Shown: positions 1-10,779 of the stretch, in pieces | Layout: every line of letters begins with the position of its first letter | Numbering within the stretch: the first letter of the stretch is position 1 | Source of the DNA: Corbicula japonica | Lineage: Eukaryota > Mollusca > Bivalvia > Venerida > Cyrenidae | DNA: 64,000 nucleotides | NCBI GenBank assembly: GCA_038501625.1 | Contig: JAZAYU010000265.1 | Coordinates: 514,001 to 578,000, forward strand | Direction of reading: 5' to 3' | Notes under the pieces: generated by a model | The model's input: only the letters and a program-made list of their open reading frames with translations | Told to the model about the DNA's origin: nothing | Databases searched by the model: none | Translations under genes and position numbers: made by a program

Positions 1-790
1 CATATGAAATTTCAACAGGGCCAATACGAGATAACCTGGGCCAATACGGGTTTTACTGAGCCAATATGAGATCGCATGATTCTGATTGGATAATGAACTG
101 GTCCAATATGGATTAAATCACTTCCTTTTAAAAACAAAAATGCCGCCATTTTGGAATTTCTAAGTCGAATTTTTATGGATAAAAATGATAATAGATAGTG
201 TGACTTTGGACACGAGGTGCATTTATTCAAAGCGGCAGAGGATAAGTCTATGTTGCCGCTTTTGGTCGTTTCTTTCTGTGTAATGAAAATCTTTGAGTTT
301 ATCTAACTCATCAGTACAACAACAACGCGGATGTCTGCAGCAAGAATTTCTTTAAACTAAAAAACAGTGACTTTTAAGGGATTACTCTTGATTTGAGCAA
401 GTATATTCAGAAAAATTTTGCAAAAAGGATCAAAGCTTCGTTTGGATAACTTACAGACATGATAAATTGAGTATTACATGCGGAATTCGTGGATGGAATG
501 TGCAAAAAAGAAATTTTTTGGATATATTTGGATATGAACTTAATTTAGACTGGAAGAACAAGAGAGTTGGCTGCCACAGTGTGTAGGAATGTTCAGGTTG
601 TTTTTATATTCAAAACAAAACAACCTTCATATCTGCATCTCCATGGTAGCTTATATCAGCCAGGTCACTACTGGACATAGACTCATTGAAGATGCCAGAC
701 ATTAGAATCAGAGTTGACACTTCATCTCTTCAGGCCGGTAAATTAGCAAGTCTAGAACTATGAATATTGTGTTAATTAATAAAATTGTCA
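1..790. repeat. Non-coding, CCAATAYG-repeat region
   Basis: No convincing gene. The first 120 bases contain four copies of a GCCAATAYG/TCCAATATG motif (near 18, 38, 59 and 101), the same motif that forms the arms of the hairpin at 791-882. It looks like a diverged interspersed repeat. Short open frames here show no recognisable domain. Confidence 0.4.
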
Positions 791-882
791 TTAATCAAGT
801 GAATTCATATTGGCCTTCGGCCTCGGGCCAATATGACTACCCTTGACCCAATAACAAGGCCAATATGAATTCACTTGATTAA
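791..882. repeat. 26-bp inverted repeat (foldback)
   Basis: Arms 791-816 and 857-882 are perfect reverse complements around a 40-base loop. The arm contains GAATTCATATTGGCC. The same GGCCAATATGA motif recurs in the loop, so this is probably a small foldback element. Confidence 0.7.
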
Positions 883-1604
883 TAACATTATATTATATTT
901 TTGGATTAAAAAAATATATTTCATGAGTTATAGGAATGCATATACATTTTTTATTCATGGGCATATTTAACGTTGTGGTGTGCGTTAAAAAATCTTTGTC
1001 AGTTCTTTAATCCGACGGTGATTTTAAATTTGCCAAATTTTATAGTTCACAAAATTATATAATCTTGAAACGATTTGCCAAAAAATCCAGGAAAATTAGT
1101 AAATATTATAGATTGAACAGCATAAAGAATAAATATATGTATCTTACGCAGCACTGCTAAAGCAAACGCTATGATTGACCAAAACGCCATGTTGCAAGCT
1201 GTCCTATCAGAAACTGACCTATACAGAAAGTTTTTGTGAAAGTTACTTTCTTCTCTTATCATTGAACAGACTAGAATAATGTATATAAATTAATATGAAT
1301 GGAAATTTCCTATAAAGGTCATTTTCTCTGTGACCTGTTAAGTAAATGGTTCACAATTTTGCTCTACATTCTTATCTTAATGATCTCTAAGCAATATTAT
1401 CGTGAGAAAACGGACGGAAAATACAGCGCTATATTTAAACGAAGATTGAACTTTGACATGAATATTGTTAACAAAACAAAACTTTCCCTGGTGATTTGTC
1501 CTTCCATCGTTTACGTTTAATTAAAATCATTTCTGCTCTGAAACTGCGTTGCCGTTTTGTAGTCAGTTCTTGCGATCTGTGAACCAGATTTTGTAAACTA
1601 GATC
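883..1604. other. No gene seen
   Basis: AT-rich sequence between the foldback and the left end of the transposon. Short open frames on both strands have no recognisable motif and no splice context that I could support. Confidence 0.4.
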
Positions 1605-1904
1605 TTTTAATTATGGAAGCCCTGGACTGCAATTCTGACTTGTGACTGATCACTTCTAACTTTCGAGTTATGATTTGTGACTTCTAACTTTTAATGATAG
1701 AATTGCAGGTCAATGGCTTCCATACTTACAGGTACAGAATCTTGAAAGAAACAAAATTGAAGAGGCTTAACGCTATTTTTATGTTGGCACTTCTGGATAC
1801 AGTATTATGCGTTGTACCAACTTACTTGTACCAACCGATTTTTATTATTAATTCACGGGATTTAGTTGTCAATGCGGCAGTTATATAACATTCTTAAAAA
1901 GTTT

Positions 1905-2903
1905 AACCTGAAACGACGGGGATTGCATACGTTCACCCCACTGGATACAATTGTCGATATTATTTAATAGGAGCTGAAAACTGTGGGTTATATATCTATG
2001 TGGCACCAGCTTAGAGTAAATTATTATAAGAAGGTAAAGCGTCACGACGTTATGGACATAATGAAGCTATTAGATCCCGAGGGTACTTATCTGAGAACAA
2101 CTCACCGTCTCAAAAGGCGTGTATATTGTGCAAAATGCCAAACTGTATTTTGCATTTGGATGGATACGACACATTAAAACACTTTGGTTTTGAGTCCACA
2201 GTGCAGTTGATGGTTTCAAGAGAAGACTTATCTGGCTTGAGGTATCGGATACACACAATACTCATAAACTAATTTCTAGGTATTTTCTTGATTCACAAAT
2301 TTAAAAAGGCACCTCGGATTCTGGAACAGAAAACACCTTTGTATGCCATTTACAACAATTCTTTCGGCACGATGCAACTGAAAGTTTTGCAAGACACAGT
2401 AGTGTTTTAATTGGCAAAAGTATAAAGTACCTCTAACCAGAGAATCGAACGATGTTGGGGATCATTACGACAACAAGGTTTGCAATGGTGGGCTAGCTTC
2501 TTCAAAGACTTGCGAGAATCTGGGCGGTATGATGAGCTTAACCCAATCCATTGCGCAATTCTGAAATTTTGTTTTATTGGATCTAATTTAAAAACATCTT
2601 AACCGCATTGCACAAAACTGGAATACTCACGAGATAAGACTCCAGCACAAGATGAATTATGGAAAACCTGACGTGATGTTCTTTTTACCAGCAATGTTTG
2701 ATCCAAGGATTACGGTACGAATATTGATCAAAATTTGTCAAAAAATGTATTCCGTTCGGAAGAACGAAAATAAGGACTTTAAAGAGTTGGCACACCTATT
2801 GAAGCCTGGCATTCAACTGCCACACAATCCTGATACTGCCTTAGGGCTATTCCTCGTGCTGAATGAACTGGTGAGGATAGCCGACGAGCAACGACTCTAA
2901 AAC
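1905..2903 (+). pseudogene. Decayed DDE (rve-like) integrase/transposase
   Basis: Translation in successive frames gives the order expected of the integrase-core family that is abundant in mollusc and cnidarian genomes. An N-terminal WHQLRVNYYKKVKRHDV and LDPEGTYLRTTHRLKRRVY segment (about 1998-2135) is followed by HLDGYDTLKHFGF (first Asp, about 2155), DGFKRRLIWLEV, then SDSGTENTFV (second Asp, about 2315), NQRIERCWGSLRQQGLQWW (Glu, about 2450), and a C-terminal NWNTHEIR segment running into a clean 2652-2903 frame ending in a stop. At least three or four frameshifts and internal stops break it, so it cannot make a working enzyme. The three putative catalytic acidic residues are still present. 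This is presumably the source transposase of the surrounding TIR element. Family recognition is from memory of the motif order, not from a search. Confidence 0.75.
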
Positions 2904-3837
2904 AACGCAAACATGGCGGCATAGTTGCAGATTTTTTGCATGCAGTGATTCTAGCGTATTGTCTACGTCTAAAGACAAGTACATGTACATGTGGCTTTCT
3001 CATTCTTTCTGGCAAATTATGTTAAGCCATTTGTTTGTTTCAACAATTTTCGTATTTGTTGAGGTTGAAAATACGAACAACATATTATTGAGACAGACAT
3101 TGTATTACATTTTCAACATTCAGTGTTTCATTGTTTATGATTAAAATTAAAATGATACATTTAATTTGACACGTGTGTTTAAAGATTAGTATCGCTTACA
3201 TCATCGAAATTGTGCATGGTTAAAAAGTGAAGACTGTCTGTAAGTCAGACATACAACTCTTTTTTCTGGTCAAGAGCTAAGAACCCTTGTACCGGGGTAT
3301 GTCTTATCTTCGTCCAAAATTTTTGAGCTGTACTGTCATCACAAGCATACACACCTTAACAAATATTTTGATACTGGAACTAAATGGGGTTTTTTGAAAT
3401 TGTCTCCGCAAGTCCTTTTCTCATTAAGTATCGCTGGTACTTTAAGGAGTACTCATCACTCAAAGGAACCATCACAAATGAATATGCAACAATAGCTGTT
3501 GGGACGACAGATTTGTTTCCCCTTTGAGAAATTGCTGGGAACAAACCTCCAATCAATAAGTATAATATATTGAACCTGACCAACCCGACTGACCGACACG
3601 TTTACTAATATATACCTTCACAAACATCTTTGCGTATGTATGATAAAATAATAAAAACGGTCTGTTTTCATTTTTAATGATCTCGTTTTTTGGGTACAAA
3701 CTTGCCCATGCAGTAGGCTGCATGTGGGATCAGCGACTATGTATAATATAAAAACTATTCTAGTTACACAATTCCTGAAAAATATATTACTTGTGATTTA
3801 CAGAAGATTGAAATGATTTGCAACTCTTAATTAGTGT

Positions 3838-3975
3838 TCACTCTTGACTTCTAACTTGTAAGTTACTACTTCTAACTTGTGAGTTTCTACTTGTAACTTG
3901 TGAGTTACTACTTGTAACTTGTGAGTTACAAGTTATAACCTGTGAGTTACAAGTTATAACTTGTTAGTTACAAAA
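3838..3975. repeat. Internal ACTTGTGAGTTAC minisatellite, left part
   Basis: Short tandem repeats built from ACTTGTAACTTGTGAGTT, alternating on both strands so that arms can pair. The same array resumes at 4291-4392 after the inserted element. It resembles the subterminal motifs of the surrounding transposon. Confidence 0.7.
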
Positions 3976-3979
3976 AAGC

Positions 3980-4290
3980 AACATATGCATATCAGGAATC
4001 GCCACACTAAAAAAACACAGCCTCCCCACGCAGCGAAAAAGAAGAGAGGAAGAGAGAGAGAGCGCATGTTTTATATATGTATGTCAATTCAAATATGACG
4101 CCACAAACAATTAATAAACAAGAGAACCTTTGGGGATACCGCATTGGAACGGTCAGTGGCAAAACAAATTGCCACTGGGGGTTTTAACCAGGTTCTAGGG
4201 TGCACCAACCTCACACTTGCCCCAACAGGTTCTCGTATCACAAAAGTACAAATTGTCTTGGTGAAATAACTCCAACCCACCCATCAGCTC
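3980..4290 (+). mobile_element. Dispersed SINE-like element, family A (copy 1)
   Basis: About 310 bases with GCATATCAGGAATCGCCAC at one end and ACTCCAACCCACCCAT at the other. The core contains CAGTGGCAAAACAAATTGCC, CAGGTTCTAGGGTGCACCAA and CCCCAACAGGTTCTCGTAT. At least twelve full or partial copies in both orientations occur in this window. It interrupts the minisatellite at 3838-4392, so it is younger than the host transposon. No ORF and no clear tRNA-type promoter boxes were seen, so SINE is a working label only. Confidence 0.7.
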
Positions 4291-4392
4291 ATTATAACTT
4301 GTGAGTTACAACTTGTGAGTTTTAAGTTATAACTTGTGACTTACAACAATCACTTTTATAACTTGTAACTTACAACATGTAACTTGTAACAT
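4291..4392. repeat. Internal ACTTGTGAGTTAC minisatellite, right part
   Basis: Continuation of the 3838-3975 array, with repeated AACTTGTGAGTTACAA and AACTTGTAACTTAC units on the far side of the family A insertion. Confidence 0.65.
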
Positions 4393-4483
4393 AAATCATG
4401 AAAGATTAAAAAACACCATTATAGCCACTATTAAAGTACACAGAAATTGGCTTTTATCGTCATTTCGCTTCTCTTGTTACTTC

Positions 4484-5320
4484 TCAAAGGACACAACAAA
4501 TCGTTATTGCTGTTGGGCGCAATGTCAGGTCATACTGTAAACCTTCGTTGATAAATTGTTTGATAATACATGGAACACTTTCTTTAGCATTTAAACGAAC
4601 CAACCCATTTGGAAGTTCTTTTCTTCTCATGAAGTAAGTTACAGATCAACAGAACTTGCATCATCTTGATCCAAATTTGTATCCCAGGCCTGTTCCTCGG
4701 TATAAAGCTTAACATATGTGCTACAACGACTCCATATATCTGCAGGTGGCTTAGCTGATTCCAAGTGGACACGAACTTCAGGCGCTTGATACGCTTGTGT
4801 TCCAGGCTGCATTTCATTCTTCTGTAAAATAGTAGAGTGCATCGTGTTCATTGTTTTCAACTTTGATAATCCCATGTTACAGACGTTTGCAGTTTCCAAG
4901 TTTTGGGAAAGCAATATATTCTCAGGTTCGATATCTCTGTGGATGATTACAGGGTTTCTGTAATGCAGATAGGCAATTGCCTGAGACACTTGTTTCGCAA
5001 TCTCCTGTTTCTGTCCTGGTTGAAGAGAGTGTCCCTGTTCTCCGAACAATACGTCGTCTATGTTAAGGCCTTGAATTAGTTCACTAAGAATGTACAAGTG
5101 GTCAGCCTCTATGGAGTATCCCATTAATAACACTATATTCGGGTGACGGATGTGGCTGTTTACTTCCACCTCCCTAAGCACTGACTGCTTTACTAGTTTC
5201 ATCCGTTTGACTATTTCTTCACAGCAATACTTATTCCAAGATAGGTACCCCGCTGCACTTCAACAAGCCTCCTTCACAAATCTTTTTAAGAAGTACAAAA
5301 CCTCCAAACTTAATATTCAA
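4484..5320 (-). pseudogene. Broken TKL-like protein kinase inside the transposon
   Basis: Reading leftward from 5320, the frames give KFGGFVLLKKI, a damaged glycine loop, VEVQRGTYLGISIAVKK (ATP lysine present, about 5240), then a frameshift into the clean 5202-4639 frame. That frame carries LREVEVNSHIRHPNIVLLMG, a catalytic loop HRDIEPENILL and an activation-segment start CNMGLSKLK, then a GTQAYQAPE motif. A last shift gives RKELPNGLVRL and LRPTAITI near 4500. Family members I know of have HRDIKPEN and CDMG. Here the catalytic-loop Lys is Glu and the metal-binding Asp is Asn, and the subdomain IX region (ADIWSRCSTY) is also eroded. At least three frameshifts make it a pseudogene. No intron is needed to follow the homology, which fits either a retrocopy or an intronless cargo gene of the element. 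Confidence 0.75.
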
Positions 5321-5689
5321 GTGCCAAAATAGCCAAAATGAACCATGTGGCCCTAGTGTTTTCCTCCCTTTTGACCTGGCATTTGTTCAGGGTGCTGAAA
5401 TATAGAAAAAATAAGTTGTATGAAATCATGACCAGAAAACAATATGAGCATGCTGACCCATATTAACTTACCTGGCAGACATTGGATAGTTGAAATTTAT
5501 AATTGTAATTGAATGCAATAAATAACAAAATCTGATATTATTGTGTGTAATTTTTAATTTAAAAAATCAATTACAACTAATGGTAATGCAATGAATATCA
5601 TTATGAAAAGGTATGTAATTTCTTAATTACATTTCAATTACTTTTTAATTATTGACAAAACAAGAGATGACGTTGTAAACGGACATATG

Positions 5690-6470
5690 CCCCCCTGACG
5701 TCATGTACAGCAAATTGTGTTTACTTTGAAAATCTTTTTTAAGTTCCTGTGATCTAAATATGCAAAGGACCAGAACCATTTGAACAACTTTCATGGAGGG
5801 TCACCCAAGGGTCATTCCCGCAAGTTTTCCTGAAAATCTGTCAAACGGTTTAGGAGGAGAAAAAGTGAATGACCTGTCCTTCGAACAACCGACCTAGGTA
5901 TTGTGCGCGACACGTTTTCTTGGTGTGTTCGACATTTCTACCAGGTCAGTTTAAAATTCCCTCAAGAAATGACAGAATTTTACTGAGTTTACTGAGCGGA
6001 CACAACCACCAGTGCACTATCAGGGATTATGACTTTGACCACTGAGTTTGACCTTGACCTTAAAGCCACCGACCTTGGTCTTGAATGCGACATATTATCT
6101 TCATTTGTTTGATATTTCTTCCAGATTATTTTAAAATCCCTCAAGTAATGACTAACAATGTACTATCAGGGATTACGACTTTGACCTAGATCTTTAAGCA
6201 ACCGACCTGAGTCTTGTAAACAACATGTCGTCTTAATGTGTTTGACATTTCTGCCAGGTTATTTGAAAATGTCTCAAGAAACGACTTACTGAGCAGACAC
6301 GACCACCATTGCAGTACCCGGGATTATGACTTATACCTCTCAGAGTGCCCTTGATCTTCAAGCAACTGACCGGGGTATTGTGCGCGACATGTCCTCTTCA
6401 TGTGTAGGATATTTCAGCCAAGTTATTTTAAAATCCGTACACCGTGGGGTTATAAATATGACAAGCAGAC
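5690..6470. repeat. About 170-bp tandem repeat, 3-4 diverged copies
   Basis: Recurring blocks such as CAACCGACCTRGGTATTGTG, GACATTTCTRCCAGGTTATTT and CAGGGATTATGACTTTGACC appear three to four times about 170-230 bases apart. It is non-coding and looks like a nested copy of a mollusc tandem-repeat element inside the TIR transposon. Confidence 0.6.
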
Positions 6471-7235
6471 AATAGGGGAACGAAACATTTGCCAACAAAT
6501 GCGACAAATGCGAGCGCTTTGTGGTTATAGCAAATTAACCGAAGCGGCGAAATGGAAGGAAAGAAAAGTTAATCTACCCACTAAATTCTTTCTCTGTCGT
6601 TATCAGAAAAAAAACAACACATAAATATGCTTGTATGATGAAGTACAGACATGCGCAGTGAAACAGTCAAATCTACCAACTAAACTGTTCCAACACACTA
6701 TATTTGAGTATCATAGCAATATATAGTTAATTATTTATAAACGGGTTTATTGTTTTATTATAATTATTAAAAATATACTTAAAATGCGAGTTAAATGACT
6801 TACTTCGACAGAAATATCGTTATGTCACCCACCTTTCTCTCTAGCAGAATGTAGAAATGCGCACGCGCGCCAAAATCACTTTACAATTTAGTCATAAGTC
6901 AGAAATCAGAAGTCAAAAGTCAAAAGTCATCAGTCACAAGTCAGAATTGCAGTCCAGGGCTTCCATTTTTAATCTATTTTAGCAAAGTTGGTGGAAAAGG
7001 CTGAAATTATTGATTTTTGTTACTAGGTATTTCAATTAAAATTGTTAATGTATAATAATATACACAGTTGAACATAGTCGGTTATAAATACGGTGTAGCC
7101 TACATGTATTAATACGGAATCGACCCTACGATTTCGACGTGTCGATTCCGATTACGGTATTGCGCATGAGCAAAACGCTATACCAAGGAACTTTGAGACC
7201 TTGTCTTCCGGTTTTCAAAATCTGACTGGACAATA

Positions 7236-7543
7236 TTGAGCGCGTCACGGGAAAAAGTACATTCGGACAGTTGACGTTAATCATTGAAATGACGTCATTA
7301 CTTCGAACAGACGACATCAATTATTATGCATTTCGCGTTAAAAATATAATGTTATTGTCAAAATGTGTAAGAGAAGCACATTCTAGTTATGAGAAACTAA
7401 GAGGAGTTGTAAAAAGGTGAAATATGCATATCAGGAATCGCCACATTCAGAAAAAACAGCCTCTCTAAGTTCTTTCTATATATAGTAACAACTAAAAGGT
7501 GACAAAATATGACCAAAGGTACCTTTTCCCGTGGCACGCCCCA
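7236..7543. mobile_element. CRE-bearing MITE, family B (copy 1)
   Basis: Ends match GCGCGTCACGGGAAAAAGTA at left and, inverted, TACCTTTTCCCGTGGCACGC at right. The interior has a perfect TGACGTCA palindrome (7290-7297) plus a near copy, and ATGCATTTCGCGTTAAAAAT. A partial family A element (7423-7470) is nested in it. It is one of six copies in the window. Confidence 0.65.
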
Positions 7544-8570
7544 TTATGACTTTCATCCAGATTGCTTGCTTCCGGATTTTAAGACTGAAAAGCCGCCATT
7601 TTGTTTCTCGATTCAGTAAGAAAATGGTCTCCTTCCTTAGATGGATAATGAACGTAGACTCGAAGTGACCTCATCTATCAAGTTAAAGATGATCCGGTAC
7701 CAAATTGAGAACCTTACCCGTAGTGGATATTGACAGCAGACCTTTCGCGTAGTTGCTGTCTTACGGTAATTATTTTGTATTTGTCTTATTTCTTATCCCA
7801 ACGTGATGTTAACGGTGTCACACCATTGTGTACACACCGGTCACGTGATCATCACATTGACCTGTGTACATTCGCTCAAAGTACACTGGGATTGGGACTA
7901 GTTACCTTGATGACGTGAAAGCAATTTATAGAATGCCCCTAGATTCACTCTTACATACAGATATAAGACAGGGTTCAAAAATCACATTAGACTTAAAAAA
8001 AGTGATATACAACTTATTATTACGGGTTATCTGATACGTTTCTAAACTAAATCGACAAAAAATACCATATTTATTCATTTGTCTACGGTTAATTGACGTA
8101 ACTACATTGCAGACTGTTAACTCCGCGTATGAAGACAAAAATCCTGGACAGGATTGTTATGCGTTCTTATGATAGAGGTCTATGTTAGCCTGATGACGTG
8201 ACCGCTATTTATAGAATGGTGTCACACTGGAATTATTTATGGCATGGCTGTCTTGAGTAGGGAATTTTGTTTAAAGATGGCATTTCCAGTCGAAAATGGA
8301 TTTGTTGCTGCGAATAAACAGATAGCTGTAACGAACACTGTAAGAAACTTTCGCTTGGGTTTGTTTGTTTGAAATGTCAAAAGAGACGAATGTTTTTTTT
8401 TTTAATTTTAGAAATCGCTTCAATCAATGCTTCAGTTTAACAAAATTGTTTAAAAATAAATACACCCAGAATAGAAGATAGACCTCCAGTAACGGCGGAA
8501 AAAAGTGAAACATTAGTTATTTGTAGTCGTGCAAAGGCATAACAAAAAATCTTGATATTGTAACCGTTTT
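7544..8570. other. No gene seen; short direct repeat
   Basis: The string TGATGACGTGA with a following TTTATAGAATG occurs near 7908 and 8193, about 280 bases apart, pointing to a small duplicated element. Short frames have no recognisable motif. Confidence 0.35.
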
Positions 8571-8575
8571 TATTG

Positions 8576-8940
8576 CAAGTTGAGAGAGCAATTGCAGATA
8601 AATTTCAACAATAACTTGCAACACGAACCACTTGGCAACTGTAACAATTGTAAAGCGGGCACCGCAAAGCCATGTTTTCCAAGGAGAGAAATGCATGTTG
8701 CGACAGAAATTACAGATAAATTTCAACAATTACTTGCAACAGGAAACACTTGGCAACTGTAACAATTTTAAAGCGGGCACGGCAAAGCCGTGTTTTCCAA
8801 GGAGAGAAATGCATGTTGAGACAGAAATTACAGATAAATTTCAACAATAACTTTCAACAGGAACCACTTGGCAACTGTAAAAATGTTAAAGCAGGCACGG
8901 CGAAGCCGTGTTTTCCAAGGAAAGAACTTGCATTGAAAAC
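8576..8940. repeat. 118-bp tandem repeat, three copies
   Basis: Three head-to-tail units of about 118 bases contain GATAAATTTCAACAATAACT, CCACTTGGCAACTGTAACAA and the hairpin-forming GGCACGGCAAAGCCGTGTTT. The open frames on + are repeat translation, since the same peptide recurs in three frames. Single diverged units recur at 9210-9352, 9683-9790 and about 10130-10250. Confidence 0.75.
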
Positions 8941-9004
8941 CTGAACACTTTGAATTAAGTTTAAGTTTGAATTTGTTGCACAGCGAAGCCGTGTTTTATT
9001 AACT

Positions 9005-9200
9005 TTTAACCCTTTCCTCTATAGAAACACCTTTGTTGTGTGTGCGAATAGTTAATATCCAGATCGGCCTGCACATCTGTGCCATCTGATCAGGATCTAG
9101 ACTGTTCGCTTTTTTATTCATTAGGTTTTTTCTGACAAAAATTTGACCTGTGCAGATCCTCATTAGATGGCAGTGATGTGCCAGCTGCTCTGGAGTTATA
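9005..9200. mobile_element. Palindromic GATCAGGATCT MITE, family D (copy 1)
   Basis: Starts AACCCTTTCCTCYATAG. The left half, CATCTGATCAGGATCTAGAC, is mirrored by CAGATCCTCATTAGATGGCA on the right around a TTCATTAGGTTTTTTCTGAC centre. Homologous copies lie at 9850-10055, 10568-10775, 12292-12450, 16235-16450 and 16545-16630. Confidence 0.65.
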
Positions 9201-9209
9201 TTGTACCAG

Positions 9210-9352
9210 TTTTTATTGCATGTCGAGACAGCAATTGCAGATAAATTTCAACAATAACTTGCAACACTAACCACTTGGCAACTATAACAATTTTAAAGTG
9301 GGCACGGCAAAGCCGTGTTTTCCAAGGAGAGAAATTCATGTTGAGACAGCAA
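9210..9352. repeat. 118-bp family unit, single copy
   Basis: One further unit of the 8576-8940 repeat, again with the GGCACGGCAAAGCCGTG hairpin. Confidence 0.65.
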
Positions 9353-9682
9353 TTGAATGGGCTGGACAAACCCACTAGCCCGACGCCCTGAACAAGCTGA
9401 AAATTGTATCACACAATCTCAAAATATTCTATTTTAGCACCACGTGCATATCGTGTTTTACAACAGAAATACGTTTATTACAAATTAAAATGTTTTGAAA
9501 TCTGTTATAACAATATCAAGCCTCCAACATGTCCAAGAAATGCTTCCTATTGAATTTCCTGTTTCTTTCTTTACTGTAAATACTGACAAATCAGAACTCG
9601 CTTATTTGTGCAAGTGGGACTAGCTGAAATGTTTACCCAGCTAGTTCTGGACTAGTTACAAAAACAAAATTTGTCCAGCCCT

Positions 9683-9790
9683 GATTGCAGATTAATTTCA
9701 ACAATTACTTGCAAAAGGAACCATTTGGCAACTGTAACAATTTAAAGCAGGCACGGCGAAGCTGTGTTTTCCAAGGAGAGAATTAGCATT
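9683..9790. repeat. 118-bp family unit, diverged copy
   Basis: Contains the TTTCAACAATTACTTGC and GGCACGGCGAAGCTGTGTTT blocks of the 118-bp repeat. Confidence 0.6.
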
Positions 9791-9849
9791 AATAGCAATT
9801 CAATAACAGAATACTTGCATTTTCAGTCTGAATTGTTTGCACAACAAAG

Positions 9850-10055
9850 CTGTGTTTTAACCCTTTCCTCCATAGTTACACCATTATTGTGTGCGCAAAC
9901 AGTTTACATCTAGATCAGCCGACATATCTGTGCCATCTGATCAGGATCTTAACTATTCGCTTTTTTATTAATTAGGTTATTTCTCACGATAATTTGACCT
10001 GTGCAAATCCTCATCAGATGGCACGGATGTGCCGACTGCTCTGGATTTACACTGG
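9850..10055. mobile_element. Palindromic MITE, family D (copy 2)
   Basis: Same order as copy 1: AACCCTTTCCTCCATAG, TGCCATCTGATCAGGATCTT, TTAATTAGGTTATTTCTCAC, then the mirrored CCTCATCAGATGGCAC half. The open frames across it are repeat-derived. Confidence 0.6.
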
Positions 10056-10567
10056 TCACACATGCCTAAAATGTTATGTATAGAGGAAATGGTTAAAAGA
10101 TACAAATTAAAGCAAACGTTTGACATAACAATTGCAAAAGACATCTGTGTTTTCCAAAGAGACAAATTTTTACCAGAAGTTGCCTCTGTAACAATATTTG
10201 ATTTGAGACACGATGAAGCCGTGTTTCCCAAAGAGAGAAATTGCTGCAAGAACTTAAGAATAATATTTATTTCAGTTTTAATTTTTTAATACATAGTGAA
10301 GCTGTGTACCCAAATAGATTAATAATTATTGCGTACATGCATTCAACACTTGATGCTAAAATCTTTAAGATCAAATTTGACATAGTTATGCCTCTTCTTG
10401 TACATGGACTTTTTATTCTTAACCTGACTAAGTACCTAAGCAACAAGTGTTTAACTAAATTCCCATCTAAATTATTGTATTAATGACAAAACAGTGTTTT
10501 GCAAAGAGTAACATTTTGATGAGCATTTTCTCATTTTTTTTAGTTACAGGCACGGCAAATCTGTGTT

Positions 10568-10775
10568 TTAACCCATTTCTCCATAGATACACCATTATTG
10601 TGTGTGCGAACAGTTTACATCCAGATCAGCCGGAACATTCGTGCCGTCTGATCAGGATCTAACCTTGTCGCTTTTTTATTCATTAGGTAATTTCTGACCA
10701 TTATGCAACCTGTGCAGATCCTGATCAGACAGCAAGGATGAGCCAGTTGATCTGGATCTTCACTGGTCACACATA
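10568..10775. mobile_element. Palindromic MITE, family D (copy 3)
   Basis: TTTCTCCATAGATACACCAT, CCGTCTGATCAGGATCTAAC and the mirrored GCAGATCCTGATCAGACAGC identify it as family D. Confidence 0.6.
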
Positions 10776-10779
10776 CGTA

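Larger units (their letters stand above)
1613..6966. mobile_element. 5.35-kb TIR DNA transposon with transposase and kinase relics
   Basis: The ends are perfect 38-bp terminal inverted repeats, 1613-1650 and 6929-6966, beginning ATGGAAGCCCTGGACTGCAA. Both are followed inward by short repeated ACTTSTRAC/AAGTCA-type motifs. The flanks TTTTAATT (1605-1612) and TTTTAATC (6967-6974) match at 7 of 8 positions, suggesting an 8-bp target duplication. Inside are a frameshifted DDE integrase-like transposase (+, about 1905-2903), an internal minisatellite split by a later SINE-like insertion, a broken kinase gene (-, 4484-5320) and a nested 170-bp-type tandem repeat (about 5690-6470). The structure is seen directly; the superfamily is not assigned, because the rve-like transposase and an 8-bp duplication are not a pairing I can confirm. 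The copy is non-autonomous as it stands. Confidence 0.8.

Noticed and set aside
8580..8944. Overlapping + frames with AGTAKPCFPRREMHV peptides
   Set aside because: Direct product of the 118-bp tandem repeat; no start or splice context.
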